A stretch of 64,000 bases of DNA, from the NCBI GenBank assembly GCA_934047225.1, contig OW204001.1:13624201-13688200 (forward strand), read 5' to 3'. Shown one piece after another: positions 53,453 to 64,000 of the stretch. How positions within the stretch are numbered: the stretch's first letter is position 1; every line of letters begins with the position of its first letter. The notes under the pieces are model-generated. The model searched no databases and had not been told where the DNA came from. It saw nothing but the letters and a program-made list of their open reading frames with translations. The position numbers and the translations under genes are program-made. The stretch is from Ypsolopha sequella. Taxonomy: Eukaryota; Arthropoda; Insecta; Lepidoptera; Ypsolophidae.

Positions 53453-54444
53453 TAGGGCTGGCAGCAATCGTGTGAGCGTCGTCGCCCGAGAGGGACACAA
53501 TATAAGTCAGCAACTTATGTGATTCGCTTCCTAAATTTTAGCGTAGTCCAATTTCTGGTTCCCCGTGGATTAATCAGTATTAAAAAAATGTAAATTCAAT
53601 TAGTTGGCGAAATTTGAAACATATGTAGAACATGTCCATATGAATAACTTTTTTTAATAGGATAGTGAAAAATTCTTAAAATTCGTTTTCACCTTTCCAT
53701 ACTGGACGAGTCAGCTGATCGGAGCAATTTGTATGGGAGGAAGTGAAAAAAAGTTAAGAATTTCGCTTAGCTCCCATACAAACAGTTGTCCATATAGACT
53801 AGTACTACCTTTGTTTTATATATATATATAGATGCCTAAGCTTAGTAGGTACCTATATAGTTTCGTATGCATAAATGATCATCATATAATTAACAACTAC
53901 TCAAACATAAATTTTGGAAAAAAAATGATAACTTGTCAAAACATGGAAAGTTATAAATACTGATTTTATTGTTCCAAATGCGTTACTGAACGAAATTGTA
54001 AGGTTTGATCACGCAATTCTAATTTTTGAAAAAAAGTTTTCCAGGCATCCATAAACACTGCAATAACGCACCATACTGATTAAAAATCCGTATCGTGATA
54101 AAACTTTGTAACAAAACACGCGCGCAGCAAACGAGTGGTAATCGAGCTCTGCCTGACTCCAGATTTCCACTAACTTGCGGGGGACCGCGGGGGACGTTAA
54201 ATTCGCGCGGGGAGGAGAGTGTCGCTTCTTTACGTAGTAATACTTTATATTCTCTGCTGGAGGGGCTGAAATGCCGCTTCTATTCGCGGTGCCTCACGGG
54301 AGGACCAATTTGCACCTTTGACGCGCACCATGCGCACATTAAATCTGGTTGCGTAGAAAATTGACCACTGTTCTCTGAGCGAGTTTGCAAGGGCTGCTAT
54401 GTGGGTCTTATTGTTACTGAAAAATTTATATATTAGTTGTTATA
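53453..54444. other. gene-free stretch
   Basis: The GC-rich open frame 54095-54364 shows no domain and is probably chance. Nothing else seen. Confidence 0.35.
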
Positions 54445-54620
54445 GAATTAAATGAGACTTGAGGATAATTCATGATTTATATAAAAACGACTCACCTCAA
54501 TACGTGTTATGATCGGGAAAGCCGACCAGTTACAGCAGATTTAGACTGCCTTCATCTGCTGAAACTGGTCGGCTTTCCCGATCATAACACGTATTGAGGT
54601 GAGCCGTTTTTATATAAATC
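54445..54620 (+). mobile_element. Palindromic element with 14-bp flanking duplication, copy 1
   Basis: Flanked by ATATTAGTTGTTAT at 54431-54444 and 54621-54634. A one-sided leader (AAATGAGACTTGAGGATAA) is followed by a long hairpin: ATGATTTATATAAAAACG, CTCACCTCAATACGTGTTAT and GATCGGGAAAGCCGACCAG are mirrored exactly in reverse up to AAATC. The loop is AGATTTAGACTGCCTTCATC-like. Sister element at 60413-60572 in reverse orientation. Confidence 0.8.
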
Positions 54621-55159
54621 ATATTAGTTGTTATTTAGATTGTTTATGTTAAATTAAGTTAGTTGACTTCTTACTCTATTGTATTAGGATTACCTGTAAT
54701 AATAGCTGTAATGTGTAAATAAATAACTAAATAAATAAAAATATTAACATATCTTCAGAACATGAATCCCGAGGAGGTGCAAGAAGTGTTTCCGAGTGTG
54801 AGCTGTGATATACAAGTCGTAGCTTGTTAAACACAAAATACTTTGTGTTTCAATTGCAGTGTGCCTGATAATTTTGTGTGACTGACTGTGGAACCCTATT
54901 CAAAAAACATATTTTATCTTTAAAAAATAACGAAGATAGCCCAGGACTTTTGAGGACACACTGTAAAAAAATACATTAATTTGATAATTTTATCTCTGAA
55001 AGCGACCTCTGTCCATGTGTTATCCTTATCTCTTTTATAAATTTTTACCCACTAACACGTGATTTGGATTAATAAATCCAGCAAGGTCATGCTGAAGAGT
55101 AGGTAAGAAACAAGAAAATTGGAATCATCACGTATCTGGACGGTCTGTATCCCTGAAAG

Positions 55160-55330
55160 AGTTAAGAGCGGTTTCGTAGCCGGATTGTGAAAAACCCGCC
55201 TTTTTCCAATTAATCGAAACAGAACACTTAAATTCAAAATTCACTCAATAGTTATTCAACAAAACCTTGTTACACATGTATTGTGTACTATGTTGCCATC
55301 ACAAAGTTTCCATTGGCTTCTCTCAATTAG
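55160..55330 (-). repeat. family J dispersed repeat, best copy
   Basis: Minus orientation: AGAGCGGTTTCGTAGCCGGA, AAAACCCGCCTTTTTCCAAT, AATTCACTCAATAGTTATTC, then GTTGCCATCACAAAGTTTCC. A second copy in plus orientation follows at 55600-55695. Confidence 0.6.
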
Positions 55331-55414
55331 AATCTCAAAATTTTAGAATTTCAAATATTCTGTAAATTAGAATTTCAAAATTTTAGAATTTCGAATATTT
55401 TTATATCTGGGGGC

Positions 55415-55500
55415 ACGGCAGTGCCCCCGCCGAGTCTCGCGGAACGGCCGTACCATCCTTTTCTCGAAGCAACTCACGGCACTTTCAACCCCCCTGTATC
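55415..55500 (-). repeat. family G dispersed repeat, first-half fragment
   Basis: GAACGGCCGTACCATCCTTT and CGAAGCAACTCACGGCACTT are the inverse of 35265-35320. Confidence 0.55.
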
Positions 55501-55599
55501 TTAGCTCTCACATCTTTTTACTGTGGAAGGACTGCATTGCGAGACTCGAAATTTTTGTACATTTTATGTTTTTGATGGGATTCTAATTTACAGGAACCG

Positions 55600-55695
55600 T
55601 AATAAGGTTTTGTGGAATAACTATTGAGTGAATTTTGAATTTAAGTGTTCTGTTTCGATTAATTAGAAAAAGGCGGGTTTTTACAATCCGGCTGC
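55600..55695 (+). repeat. family J dispersed repeat
   Basis: TAAGGTTTTGTGGAATAACT, TTTCGATTAATTAGAAAAAG and TTTTTACAATCCGGCTGCG. Inverted relative to the copy at 55160. Confidence 0.55.
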
Positions 55696-56278
55696 GAAAT
55701 TTACATTTTGGAGTATTAACTTTTTCACATAAGAAGTCCCAGCTGACATTGTTATAGAAATAATACACGTATCAATTAATTTCGGCATGTCATCATATGC
55801 CAATATGAAGGGCAAATAATTGTTAACTTTTTATTTAATTTTGTTTATTGCAGGCATATCGGGATTTTTTTTGTAGAAATGTAGTATAGCAAGTAAAGTT
55901 GCTGCCCCTACGTCTCAAAAAATTAAGTCTTCGGGTAAAAATCGTCTTTTATGTAAAATTATGGCTGCTTGGATGTGATGTGATAACTGATAAATTTATT
56001 GTATTAGGAAATGGTAGAGACACAGAATCGGATACGACAATAGACGACGAGGCGACGTTCATGATATAATATTATTATTGACAGTGATATGTCATTATAT
56101 TAATAATAATAATAAATAATAAAAAGCCTTTAATCCCACAAAAATAATAAAATTACATGCACTGACCTTGAAATAATAACAAATTCTTATATATACATAC
56201 AAATAGCTCCAGTAAATTTACATTATCAAACTAAAATAACATTGTTGTACATTCAAAAACTCATGCAAAATTCAATGT
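55696..56278. other. gene-free stretch
   Basis: AATAAT tandem repeats at 56090-56125 may be a LINE tail in reverse. No gene. Confidence 0.35.
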
Positions 56279-56439
56279 AGCCGATTTTGAAGGTAAGCCT
56301 TAGTTTTAGTGCTGTCAAACATAAAATTATTCCAAAGTAATTTAGATTCTGTTTCTAACTTTTAAGGACTATTTCGCAATGAATGAAATTTAGTTTTGAC
56401 AGCACTAAAACTAAAATTAAAGCCTTCAGAATCGGCTTT
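56279..56439. mobile_element. Short TIR element (GCCGATTTTGAAGG type)
   Basis: GCCGATTTTGAAGGTAAGCC, then TTAGTTTTAGTGCTGTCAAA, are mirrored by TTTGACAGCACTAAAACTAA and AAGCCTTCAGAATCGGC. A single arm of the same family occurs at 19433-19470 (GGCAGCACTTAAACTAGGAT). Confidence 0.7.
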
Positions 56440-56649
56440 ATTGTGTTAGTTAAATATAAATAACGTATAAAATTCAAAACAAGTTTAACTAATAATTAAT
56501 TATATTAAGAAATACATATGTCATTTGCTATATGGGCTAGTTGTCTTTAACAGTACAATGTTTACGTTACAAGCTACAAATCAGTGATAAAATATTGATC
56601 GAAATGTCAAATACATTGTAAGTCCTTTACAGGACAAGGTAGGCCTCTC

Positions 56650-56891
56650 ACTTCTTCAGTGAGGCTTGGTCTGGGTCACCCTAGCTGACCAGACTTGACT
56701 GGGTGACTGATGTTATGCTTTGTAGAGCTCTCTTTTGCAAATTGATAGTAATGAGCAATGAAATCGTTCGCTAACTTGTTCCACGCAGCTCTGTCTGCGG
56801 CGTACCTCCATAAGGAGTTTTCAGTTCGTCGATCCATCGCGTTAGTGGCTTCCCAACTCTGCGAACTCTCCGCTCTCTCCTCTCTCATCAT
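56650..56891 (-). pseudogene. Possible LINE C-terminal fragment
   Basis: The frame on the minus strand contains MDRRTENSLWRYAADRAAWN and KLANDF. D-R-x-x-W-x-x-L-A/x-x-F is common at the extreme C-terminus of LINE reverse transcriptases. Short and weak; could be chance. Confidence 0.3.
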
Positions 56892-57540
56892 ACATCATTA
56901 GATCATACATATTATAACCAACATACAAATAAATATTTTAAAATTGTAATTGTTTTTTTCAGTACATTTCTCTCATACGTAAAATACGCAGTTAAGTAAA
57001 TATTATGAATGTTCAATAGGGTGAACCATTGGCAACACAACATTTCCTGAGCAATTCCTTCCTCTTTGATTGAGTAAAGAGGCGACTAAGATATCTAAGG
57101 TAGTTATTAATTTCTTCCTATTTGATTAAAGAGGCAACTTAAGAAGTATCCACTTAAATAATTTACGATTGTATTTCCAACAAATCTCGCTGCTTTTTTT
57201 CTCGTTTATAGCATAGCAAAGATTATTTGCAAACAAAAAAATCATAATGTCTGTTTTGAACAATATTACGAGTATGTCTCATCTGATGACTTTTGACCTA
57301 AAACTGTCTAACATAACAACTAGAATCGTTGACCACACGACCTTTGCTGTCTGTTAAATTATTTCAAACGGCCAATGCTACTCTCATATCTATTAGTCTA
57401 GGGATCTGTAGTAAAAATCAGTAAATTGTTTTTATTGATGAGAAAAATTAATTGTTGAAGGTAACCTTACTAATAATTTACAGAAAATAAGAAATGTAGG
57501 CAGGCATAGTTTTAACTTTAGTAGGTACCATATACATATG
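56892..57540. other. gene-free stretch
   Basis: Nothing recognised. Confidence 0.35.
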
Positions 57541-57813
57541 CAACGTGTAACAGAAAGGTGTAACCATATTTGAAGAGCTTATTCAGTCAACGGTATAAAA
57601 CAACTTTTACTATGGAACAAACCCTGTATGTCGAAAAAAAATATAACTTTTTCATAGAAAAATGCAATGCCACTCGGCATTGCATTTTTGGATGTATGGA
57701 AGGGCAGATTTCTTTTTTGAGATTTCAGGGTTGTCTCCATAGTAAAAGTTGTTCTATACCATTGACTGAATAAGCTCTTTAAATATGGTTAAAACTTTGT
57801 AGTACATCTTGTA
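57541..57813. mobile_element. MITE, family A copy 4
   Basis: Left end CAACGTGTAACAGAAAGGTG intact; right end decayed (GTAGTACATCTTGTA). Inner arms TTATTCAGTCAACGGTATAA and TATACCATTGACTGAATAAG intact. The plus-strand frame here is a shadow. Confidence 0.8.
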
Positions 57814-57819
57814 TACATA

Positions 57820-58064
57820 TACAGGTTGTTTAGATGCAGAAGCAGAAAACTGGCGATAGTACTCGTTCATACGAACAACTTTACGTGAAAAAAAATTGAG
57901 AAATTGTTTCACACATTTTACTCGGGTAGCTATGTAACTTTTCTATGTAAGAGCAGATTTTTTTTTTCAATCGTCGTGTTTTGGATCCGTAGTACAAGTT
58001 GTTTGTATGGACGAGTACTATCGCCAGTTTCTGGCTTCCGCAACATTATATTAACACCCCGTAT
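57820..58064. mobile_element. MITE, family B copy 2
   Basis: CAGAAAACTGGCGATAGTAC and TCGTTCATACGAACAAC on the left are mirrored by GTTGTTTGTATGGACGAGTA and CTATCGCCAGTTTCTGGCTT on the right, ending ACACCCCGTAT. It lies 6 bp from the family A copy. Confidence 0.75.
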
Positions 58065-58119
58065 AAATATATTTAATTTTTTCTAGAATAATTTGGCCAT
58101 ATCAAGGGTTTTAATATTT

Positions 58120-58195
58120 CTAAAAAAACCGGCTACGTGCGAGTCTGACACGGAAAGTGTACATCACACAATACAGGTACGCAACCCTAAAACAA
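58120..58195 (+). repeat. family F dispersed repeat remnant
   Basis: AAACCGGCTACGTGCGAGTC and GTACGCAACCCTAAAA mark the two ends with nearly all the centre missing. Confidence 0.45.
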
Positions 58196-58439
58196 AATGG
58201 TAAATAATTCCACCGCAGTTATTGAGCCATCTTAACTTGACACTTACGATCTATTAAACTCTATGTCTCTAAAGGGTCTTTTTAAATTGGTCTGTAACGA
58301 CTTCCTAAATGAATGATAAAATATTTGTAATTCTCAGATTATTTCCTATGTAGTACACACATAGAAGAAACGAAATTTCAAGTTTCTAAGTCAACTAGAA
58401 AGTGATAATGATGATGAATCTATGAAATTGATTATGTGA

Positions 58440-58655
58440 AATGCAATTCCTTTTTTTCGCGTCGAGTTAGAAGCCTGATTTTCTTACAACACCACGGGCC
58501 GTAAACATCTGTAGGAGGTATCCTCAGAGGTATCAGTTTCAACTTGATACCTCATACGGGGCCCGAGTAAAGGGTCGTACATAACAGACAGACAGACATA
58601 CGGATAGCAATGTAATCCTATAAGGGTTCCGTTTTTTTCATTTTGAGGTAAACAG
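58440..58655 (+). repeat. family G dispersed repeat, second-half fragment
   Basis: GAAGCCTGATTTTCTTACAA, CTCATACGGGGCCCGAGTAA and AAGGGTTCCGTTTTTTTCA match 35375-35520. Confidence 0.55.
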
Positions 58656-58916
58656 GACCCTTTACATTTTACATATTAGGGTCAATACTTTCTTATCCAA
58701 GGACATTGACCAGACAAACACAAAATTGGAGTGCTAGCTTTTAATGTTCATAGATTAGAGACTGTTTTCGTTTCTACATGAATCGATAACGTAAAAATGG
58801 CGTAACTTCTAAAGCTTATGCATCACTTCATAACAAACATGCAATAGTGCATTCAACTAAATTATCAATTTCTTTTCAAACAAAGGAGTGTCTATGAACT
58901 TTTAGTAGATTTTTTG

Positions 58917-58923
58917 TATATAT
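58917..58923 (+). promoter_or_regulatory. TATA box of the hexamerin gene
   Basis: TATATAT lies 40 bp before the ATG at 58963, so transcription would start about 15-20 bp before the ATG and give a very short 5' UTR. A strong TATA box is usual for fat-body storage-protein genes. Confidence 0.5.
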
Positions 58924-58962
58924 TTGGAGTACTCGGTATTTTTGTTCATATGTGAATTCACA

Positions 58963-61900
58963 ATGAAGCAAATAAGTATTCTTTTTAGTGTTTTAATTAT
59001 AACTGTGTCAGGGTACCTAATAAAAGTACCCACTGTACCGGTCTCTCCAGTTATACGTAAGGATTTATAATACAGGGTATAAATGGGCAGGTATATTTAT
59101 TAAACCGTATAAGCTATTGTGATACTGAAGACTTATGTCAAAGAAACATACACGCGGAAATGAAAAAAAAAATCACCTCACTAGCTCAAAACCAGGGAGC
59201 AAAAGAAAATTTTGCTCACTCAGTGATAAAAGTAATTTAAATTTAGAATACTGCAAATTGTCATTTCTAACTTCTTTTTTATACCGTTTTACGGCTCTGG
59301 ATATACTTGTTCTTTCGAACCAGACATGTTTTTCTTTCATACAAAAGGAAGCAGGTTGAGTAACCGTAAATTATCCAAGTTGATACTTCTTATTCCACCT
59401 TTTTCAATCAATGGTTGCCATAGATATCGTAATAATAAGAGTGCGTTATTTAATTCGTTCGTAAATATCGTTTCTTACATCTTGTATTTTCTCGCTAGGT
59501 CGAAAGTTGTATGTGTCTCACAAGAGTAAAATGATTTGTTTTTTATGCCTTTGAATTCCTCACTGCGCTCAGGATTGTAACTTGGAATCAGTTGCTACTT
59601 GCTCGGGAGTCAAACTCGGCACTCGCAACAAAAATTAACTTTGCTCTCTTGTTGCACAAATAATTATTTCACGTTTCTTTACTCACTTTAAAAACCTACT
59701 GTGGATTTCCGCAGTTGTGTTTCTTTGGGAAAATTGTTCAGTATGACCAGTAGATAATGTGGTTTAATTTAAAGAACCCAGTCCAATTATATCCGGTATA
59801 TTGTTTGAGCAACGTGATTATTTAGTATATAAGTATATTATTTTCTTTTTATTTGGGAAACAAACAGTTACATAATTCATAATAAAAGCACATATGAAAC
59901 AACTTAAAACAGCAGCAAAGTTTCCACACATACATGTACATAAGAAAAGACAAATAAATAAATAAATTTTCATACCAATATTTTTTTCAAAAACTTACTA
60001 TACTGAGACTGAGATCCTTAACATTAAAATACATAATAATTTTCTAGTTAAATTTATTTTTATCAACCTTCCTGTAAAGAAATATAATACAACGTATACC
60101 ACTTGTAAGTTAAACGCCAGTAAATTGTGAATAACTAATGAAATATTCTTTTTATTATTTATTTAATATAAAAGTATAACATAAATCGCTATACCTACAT
60201 TTCAATAAAATTTCAAGTATTATCTGTTATTCCACATTTTAATCATCTTTGTTCATTCAAAATTCTCAGAAGTCTAAAAAGCTGGGTTTAATTAAGCTTC
60301 AGGACACATGCTAACGTTTCAAAATTTTAAAACTGCATTCATCGGTCTAATGTGTTTTTGGTGTTATAGCCATGTATTATGCATGTATTATGAGTATGTA
60401 CAGCAAATTATACCATGATTATTGCAAAACGACTGACCTCAATAAGTATTTTTGATTGGGATAGACAACCAGAATCTGCTGAAACTGGTCGGCTATCCCG
60501 ATCAAAAATACTTATTGAGGTGAGCCGTTTTGCAATAATCATGTTTTATCCTCAAGTTTCATTCAATTCGATAAATTATAACATATAACGAAAAACGAAG
60601 AAAACAAATCATTAGGATATATTTCATAAGATTTTAAATTAACACGGTCACTATAAACATTACTAGGAGTCCAGAAATCACCGTGTTTAGTTTTTATATT
60701 TGCCCGAATTCCAGTTACATTCCAGTCATCCCGCGACAATGGAGATGCAACTCTGCCGAAAATTCGGGAAAGTATAAAAATAAACACGGTGACTCCCGTA
60801 CTCTTAATAATAATATATTTCGGCTCCTTCAATGAAATTGACTTATGAAGGCTCCATTGAAAGAGTCATTTGTTTGTTTTTCATCGTATTTCATTATTAT
60901 TATCCATATATCATAAAAACCATTTACAGGTAAAAATAAAAAATATTTTCAGTAACAATATAACAAGGAAACAATTTTAATAATTTTACAATGTTAAAAT
61001 CTCAGTTTATTTAGCCAAAAAAGAAAGGTATACAGCAAACTCGCATATGAATATAAAAAAAATATATATATATATTTAAAGTTTTAAAGCTACAAAGTTT
61101 AAATATATTTTAATACGCCGATATAAAAGTTGACCTAAAAAAGGAAAACATCACTTATGAGCTGACTTTTCAAACTTTTGAAACCATTTTTAGGGTTCTG
61201 TACCCGAATGAAGGGTGAGCCAAAGGCATAATGAAATGAGGCTACCTTAGCGAATTTGTGCATTGATCTGATTGTTATCGAATATTGGATGCATTTTGTT
61301 CGTAATGTTACTAAGACCTCCGATGTCGGATCGGAGCAGTGCACAAAAGCGCTTACACTTACGAGTACGTTTAAATAGTATTTACCTAATTACAACAAAT
61401 ATGTTTCTTTGTACAGCTAACGTAGATTGGATAAATAGGGAGCGACTCATCCTGCCCCTTTTCGATAATGTTTGTGACCAAAGCACGGACTCTACCGTTG
61501 TGCGTTTGGCTCAAGAATTCTCTACAGATGCAGCTAATGGAAATTTTAAGGTAATTGAACTCTGGGCATTAACTCTCATTTTACTATGTCTGAACAACAT
61601 TAACGACAAGCGCATTTAAGACTATGCAAATATGTGATTTTGATATCTAATTAGTAACTGAATAACAATAAAAACATTGCCCGAATCATCTAAAAAGCTT
61701 CACATAACAATTGCACCTAGACAAAACCTTAGTTAATTACAAAACTTTCAATTTCAGTTTTTCAAGAGCTTTAGTCATAATTTAAATTTTGTCTTTATTT
61801 TTACCCTACCATGACTTCTTACTCATAATTTATTTAACTTTTCAGGATCCCAGTGTTGTCACTACTTTAAAAAATCTCGTATCAGGAAAAGGTCTCTTAC

Positions 61901-64000
61901 CAAAGGGAGAAATTTTTACAGAATACAACAGTGAACACACTGAGGAGCTTCGAATCATTAGTCAAGTCTTATTAGATGCCCAAGATTTTAATACATTCTT
62001 GAAGGCAGCAGCATGGGCTAGACAAAACATAAATTGTGGACTTTTCGTTGACGCTATTTACTTAGCGATGATCAAACGAAGAGACACAATAAAACTGTCA
62101 ATACCAGCACCGTACGAATTACTTCCAAACTACTTCATAAGAAAAGATGTCATCATAACCGGATCCACCCTGTTAAGTGGGACACCGATTACCTCCGACA
62201 ATGTCCGAGATGATGGTAATGCATACATTATTGATGCTAACTATACATCTGATATCATTGATAATGATGACGAGACTAAACTGACCTACTTTTATGAGGA
62301 TATTGGACTAAATACCCATCATTTTTTAAGAAAACTTACCAAGTTACCATGGTTTAAAGAGAACAATACAGATTCAAAATATGGCGAATTTATTTTCCAT
62401 GAGATGAAACAGTTAGCAACCAGGTACGACCTTGAAAGGTATGCCAATGGTTTTGGTGAAGCTCAAGTGATTGATTGGGATACCACAGTTTTTCCTATTT
62501 ATGATCCAATGCTTATTTATTCTAATGGAAATGATTTTGGGTTACGAAAAAATAGTATCGATGTAACAGCTACAGAAAATATTGATTTCATGAAAAAAAT
62601 TGAAGACAGCATAACTACAGTTGTTGATCATATGGTAAATGTTAATTTGAACTTTATTTTGATGTTGTTGATTTATTATTTGACTTAAAGATTAAATTCT
62701 TTCAGAGACAAAGCGGATTGTCTAAAAGCCAGATTCTAAATAATCTGATAGAAATACTCGTCACCGGAGATAAAAACTACGCGACTATGGCTCGCCAAAT
62801 TATTGAAAAGACATCAGTAAATATAAAAAGGTACCTTTATATGATTTTTTATATTCATGCTAATGGTTTTTAAGATAATTAATCTAAAAACACGTTCATT
62901 TACTTTTCAGATCACCTTCTGTTCTTGAACACTTCATGACCACAGCTAGGGACCCTATATTTTGGAAGCTAAACAAGAAAATAGTTGAACTTATTTTAAC
63001 AGCACTTAGTGGCCTACCAACGTATTCTAGAAATGAACTTTATTTTCCTGGCGTAGAAATAATGAATGTTGAAATCAAGAAATTGCAGACATTCTTTGAC
63101 AGTTTTGAGTTTGATACAACCAATGCTTTGAGAGCTCCTAACAGTGATAGTACTTTCCAGGTTAAAATATCTCAGCCAAGGCTTAATCATAAATCATTTG
63201 CTGTTAAAGTCAATATCACATCCATTGTGTCACAAAAAGGACTAATGAAGATATATCTGGGTCCAAAAATGTTACCTGGCCAATTGGCCATCAGGAAAAA
63301 TGAATTTATGTTGCTAGATTATTTTGAAGTGAGTCTTAAAAAAGGAAGTAATGTTTTCACTCGGTCATCCGAAGAAATGCAAAACTTGGCTGTAGATTTC
63401 TTGTCTTTAAAAACTCTCTACAAAAATGTTGAAGATGCTCAATTTGGTTTAGACACATTACCAAATGAAAACATTGGAAGATTGACTGGTTTTCCTTCAA
63501 GGCTAATTATTCCCAAAGGCTTAAATGAGGGCTTACCACTTGAAGTTTTTGTTTTTGTAGCACCATTTGTAAGAAATAGTGTTGCTCAATCAACAATTAC
63601 AACCATGGAATTCAATTCTGCAATAATGTCACCTGGTTATCCCCTAGATTTGACAATTGAAAACTGGCAATTATTCGACCTACCAAATGCATTTGTAAAA
63701 GAAGTCTTAGTAACCCACAAAGACTTAAGTATACCCGGAAATTACGAAGGGGGCTCAAAAAATTACGATGGTGAAAATTCGTTTGACTTTAATTCAAGAA
63801 AGGGACAATATGGGAAACAAACATATGAATCTACAAATAAATTTCAAAAACAACTGTATTACGAATCAGAATCAACTACAGCGAAAAATATACCCGTTCA
63901 TAATTTACTTGGAAAGAAGATGAAGAGTGGCATTAAATATAAAACTACAGATAAAAATCAGTACAAAGATATTTTAAACTTTGATGAATTATCTAATAGT
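58963..64000 (+). CDS. Hexamerin (insect storage protein), five exons, 3' end beyond window
   Basis: Exons: 58963-59056, 61417-61550, 61846-62634, 62706-62830, 62911 to the edge. All introns are GT-AG, phases agree, and 744 codons are open. Exon 1 encodes a signal peptide (MKQISILFSVLIITVSG) and YLIKVPTVPVSPVI; donor GTAAGG. Hexamerins are secreted by fat body into hemolymph as hexamers and stored for metamorphosis. Landmarks: helical N-domain (residues about 33-180), YFYEDIGLN at 224 and LERYANGFGE at 272 in the middle domain, RLTGFPSRLIIPKG and EGLPLEVFVFVAP, GYPLDL at 623 and PNAFVKEVLVTHKD in the beta-rich C-domain. The six copper His of hemocyanin/phenoloxidase are not in place, so no oxygen chemistry is expected. 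Residues 653-744 form an added polar tail rich in Tyr, Asn, Lys and Ser. Subtype not assigned: neither Met-rich nor strikingly aromatic. Exon 1 is my inference; exons 2-5 are firm. Confidence 0.88.
60413..60572 (-). mobile_element. Palindromic element, copy 2, in hexamerin intron 1
   Basis: Flanked by AAATTATA at 60405-60412 and 60573-60580. The hairpin CATGATTATTGCAAAACG, GACCTCAATAAGTATTTTTG ... AAAATACTTATTGAGGTGAG, CGTTTTGCAATAATCATG is followed by the leader in reverse (TTATCCTCAAGTTTCATTCA). The core CTCAATA...GATCGGG...CAGCAGAT is shared with 54445-54620. Confidence 0.78.

Noticed and set aside
54095..54364. 89-residue GC-rich plus-strand frame
   Set aside because: No recognisable domain, signal peptide or splice context; treated as chance.
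58963..59070. Hexamerin exon 1 ending at the earlier GGTACC donor-like site near 59012
   Set aside because: That junction does not match the phase of exon 2, whereas GTAAGG at 59057 does.
58963..64000. Prophenoloxidase or hemocyanin instead of hexamerin
   Set aside because: A signal peptide is present (insect prophenoloxidases lack one) and the copper-binding His pattern is not conserved.

Overview
The window is AT-rich insect nuclear DNA, most likely from a moth or butterfly (Lepidoptera). The evidence is a spliced hexamerin storage-protein gene, a degenerate tRNA-derived SINE of the lepidopteran type, a complete BEL/Pao retrotransposon, several dispersed repeat families typical of lepidopteran genomes (for example elements bounded by GGGTTCCGTA and its complement), and a dense population of short inverted-repeat transposons. 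There is no bacterial-style gene organisation, and nearly all long open frames outside the BEL element and the hexamerin exons are chance frames or transposon remnants.

Layout. 1-6.1 kb: intergenic DNA with short TIR elements and repeat fragments. 6.15-13.76 kb: a full-length BEL/Pao element with two LTRs that differ only in the length of one C run; gag and pol are in the same frame, separated by one UGA followed by CUA inside a perfect 10-bp hairpin. 13.8-18 kb: a two-exon THAP zinc-finger gene fragment (+ strand, 15495-16422) and two hairpins. 18-36 kb: nested MITEs and remnants of LINE, hAT and Tc1 coding sequence, the SINE, and an 803-bp long-TIR element. 36.5-37.4 kb: a 48-bp minisatellite, then a cysteine-rich candidate terminal exon and a possible transposase fragment, both on the minus strand. 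38-43 kb: well-delimited DNA transposons: a 2-kb element with TAA target duplication and nested insertions, two hAT-type elements with perfect 8-bp duplications, and a 1.3-kb TIR element still carrying a spliced N-terminal HTH exon. 43-58 kb: further repeat copies, a mariner remnant, a TIR element with two abutting palindromes, more LINE remnants, and a palindromic element flanked by a 14-bp duplication.

58.9-64.0 kb holds the clearest host gene, a hexamerin on the + strand. A TATA box, a short signal-peptide exon and four further exons join with consistent splice phases into 744 codons that are still open at the window edge. The protein has all three hemocyanin-fold regions plus an unusual polar Tyr/Asn/Lys/Ser-rich tail.

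The genes do not form a functional cluster: this is one host locus (hexamerin), one or two partial host or transposon-derived genes (THAP, cysteine-rich exon), and about 50 kb of accumulated mobile DNA. The most notable points are the readthrough arrangement of the BEL element, the self-symmetric palindromic elements whose arms differ between copies but match within each copy, and the hexamerin tail.
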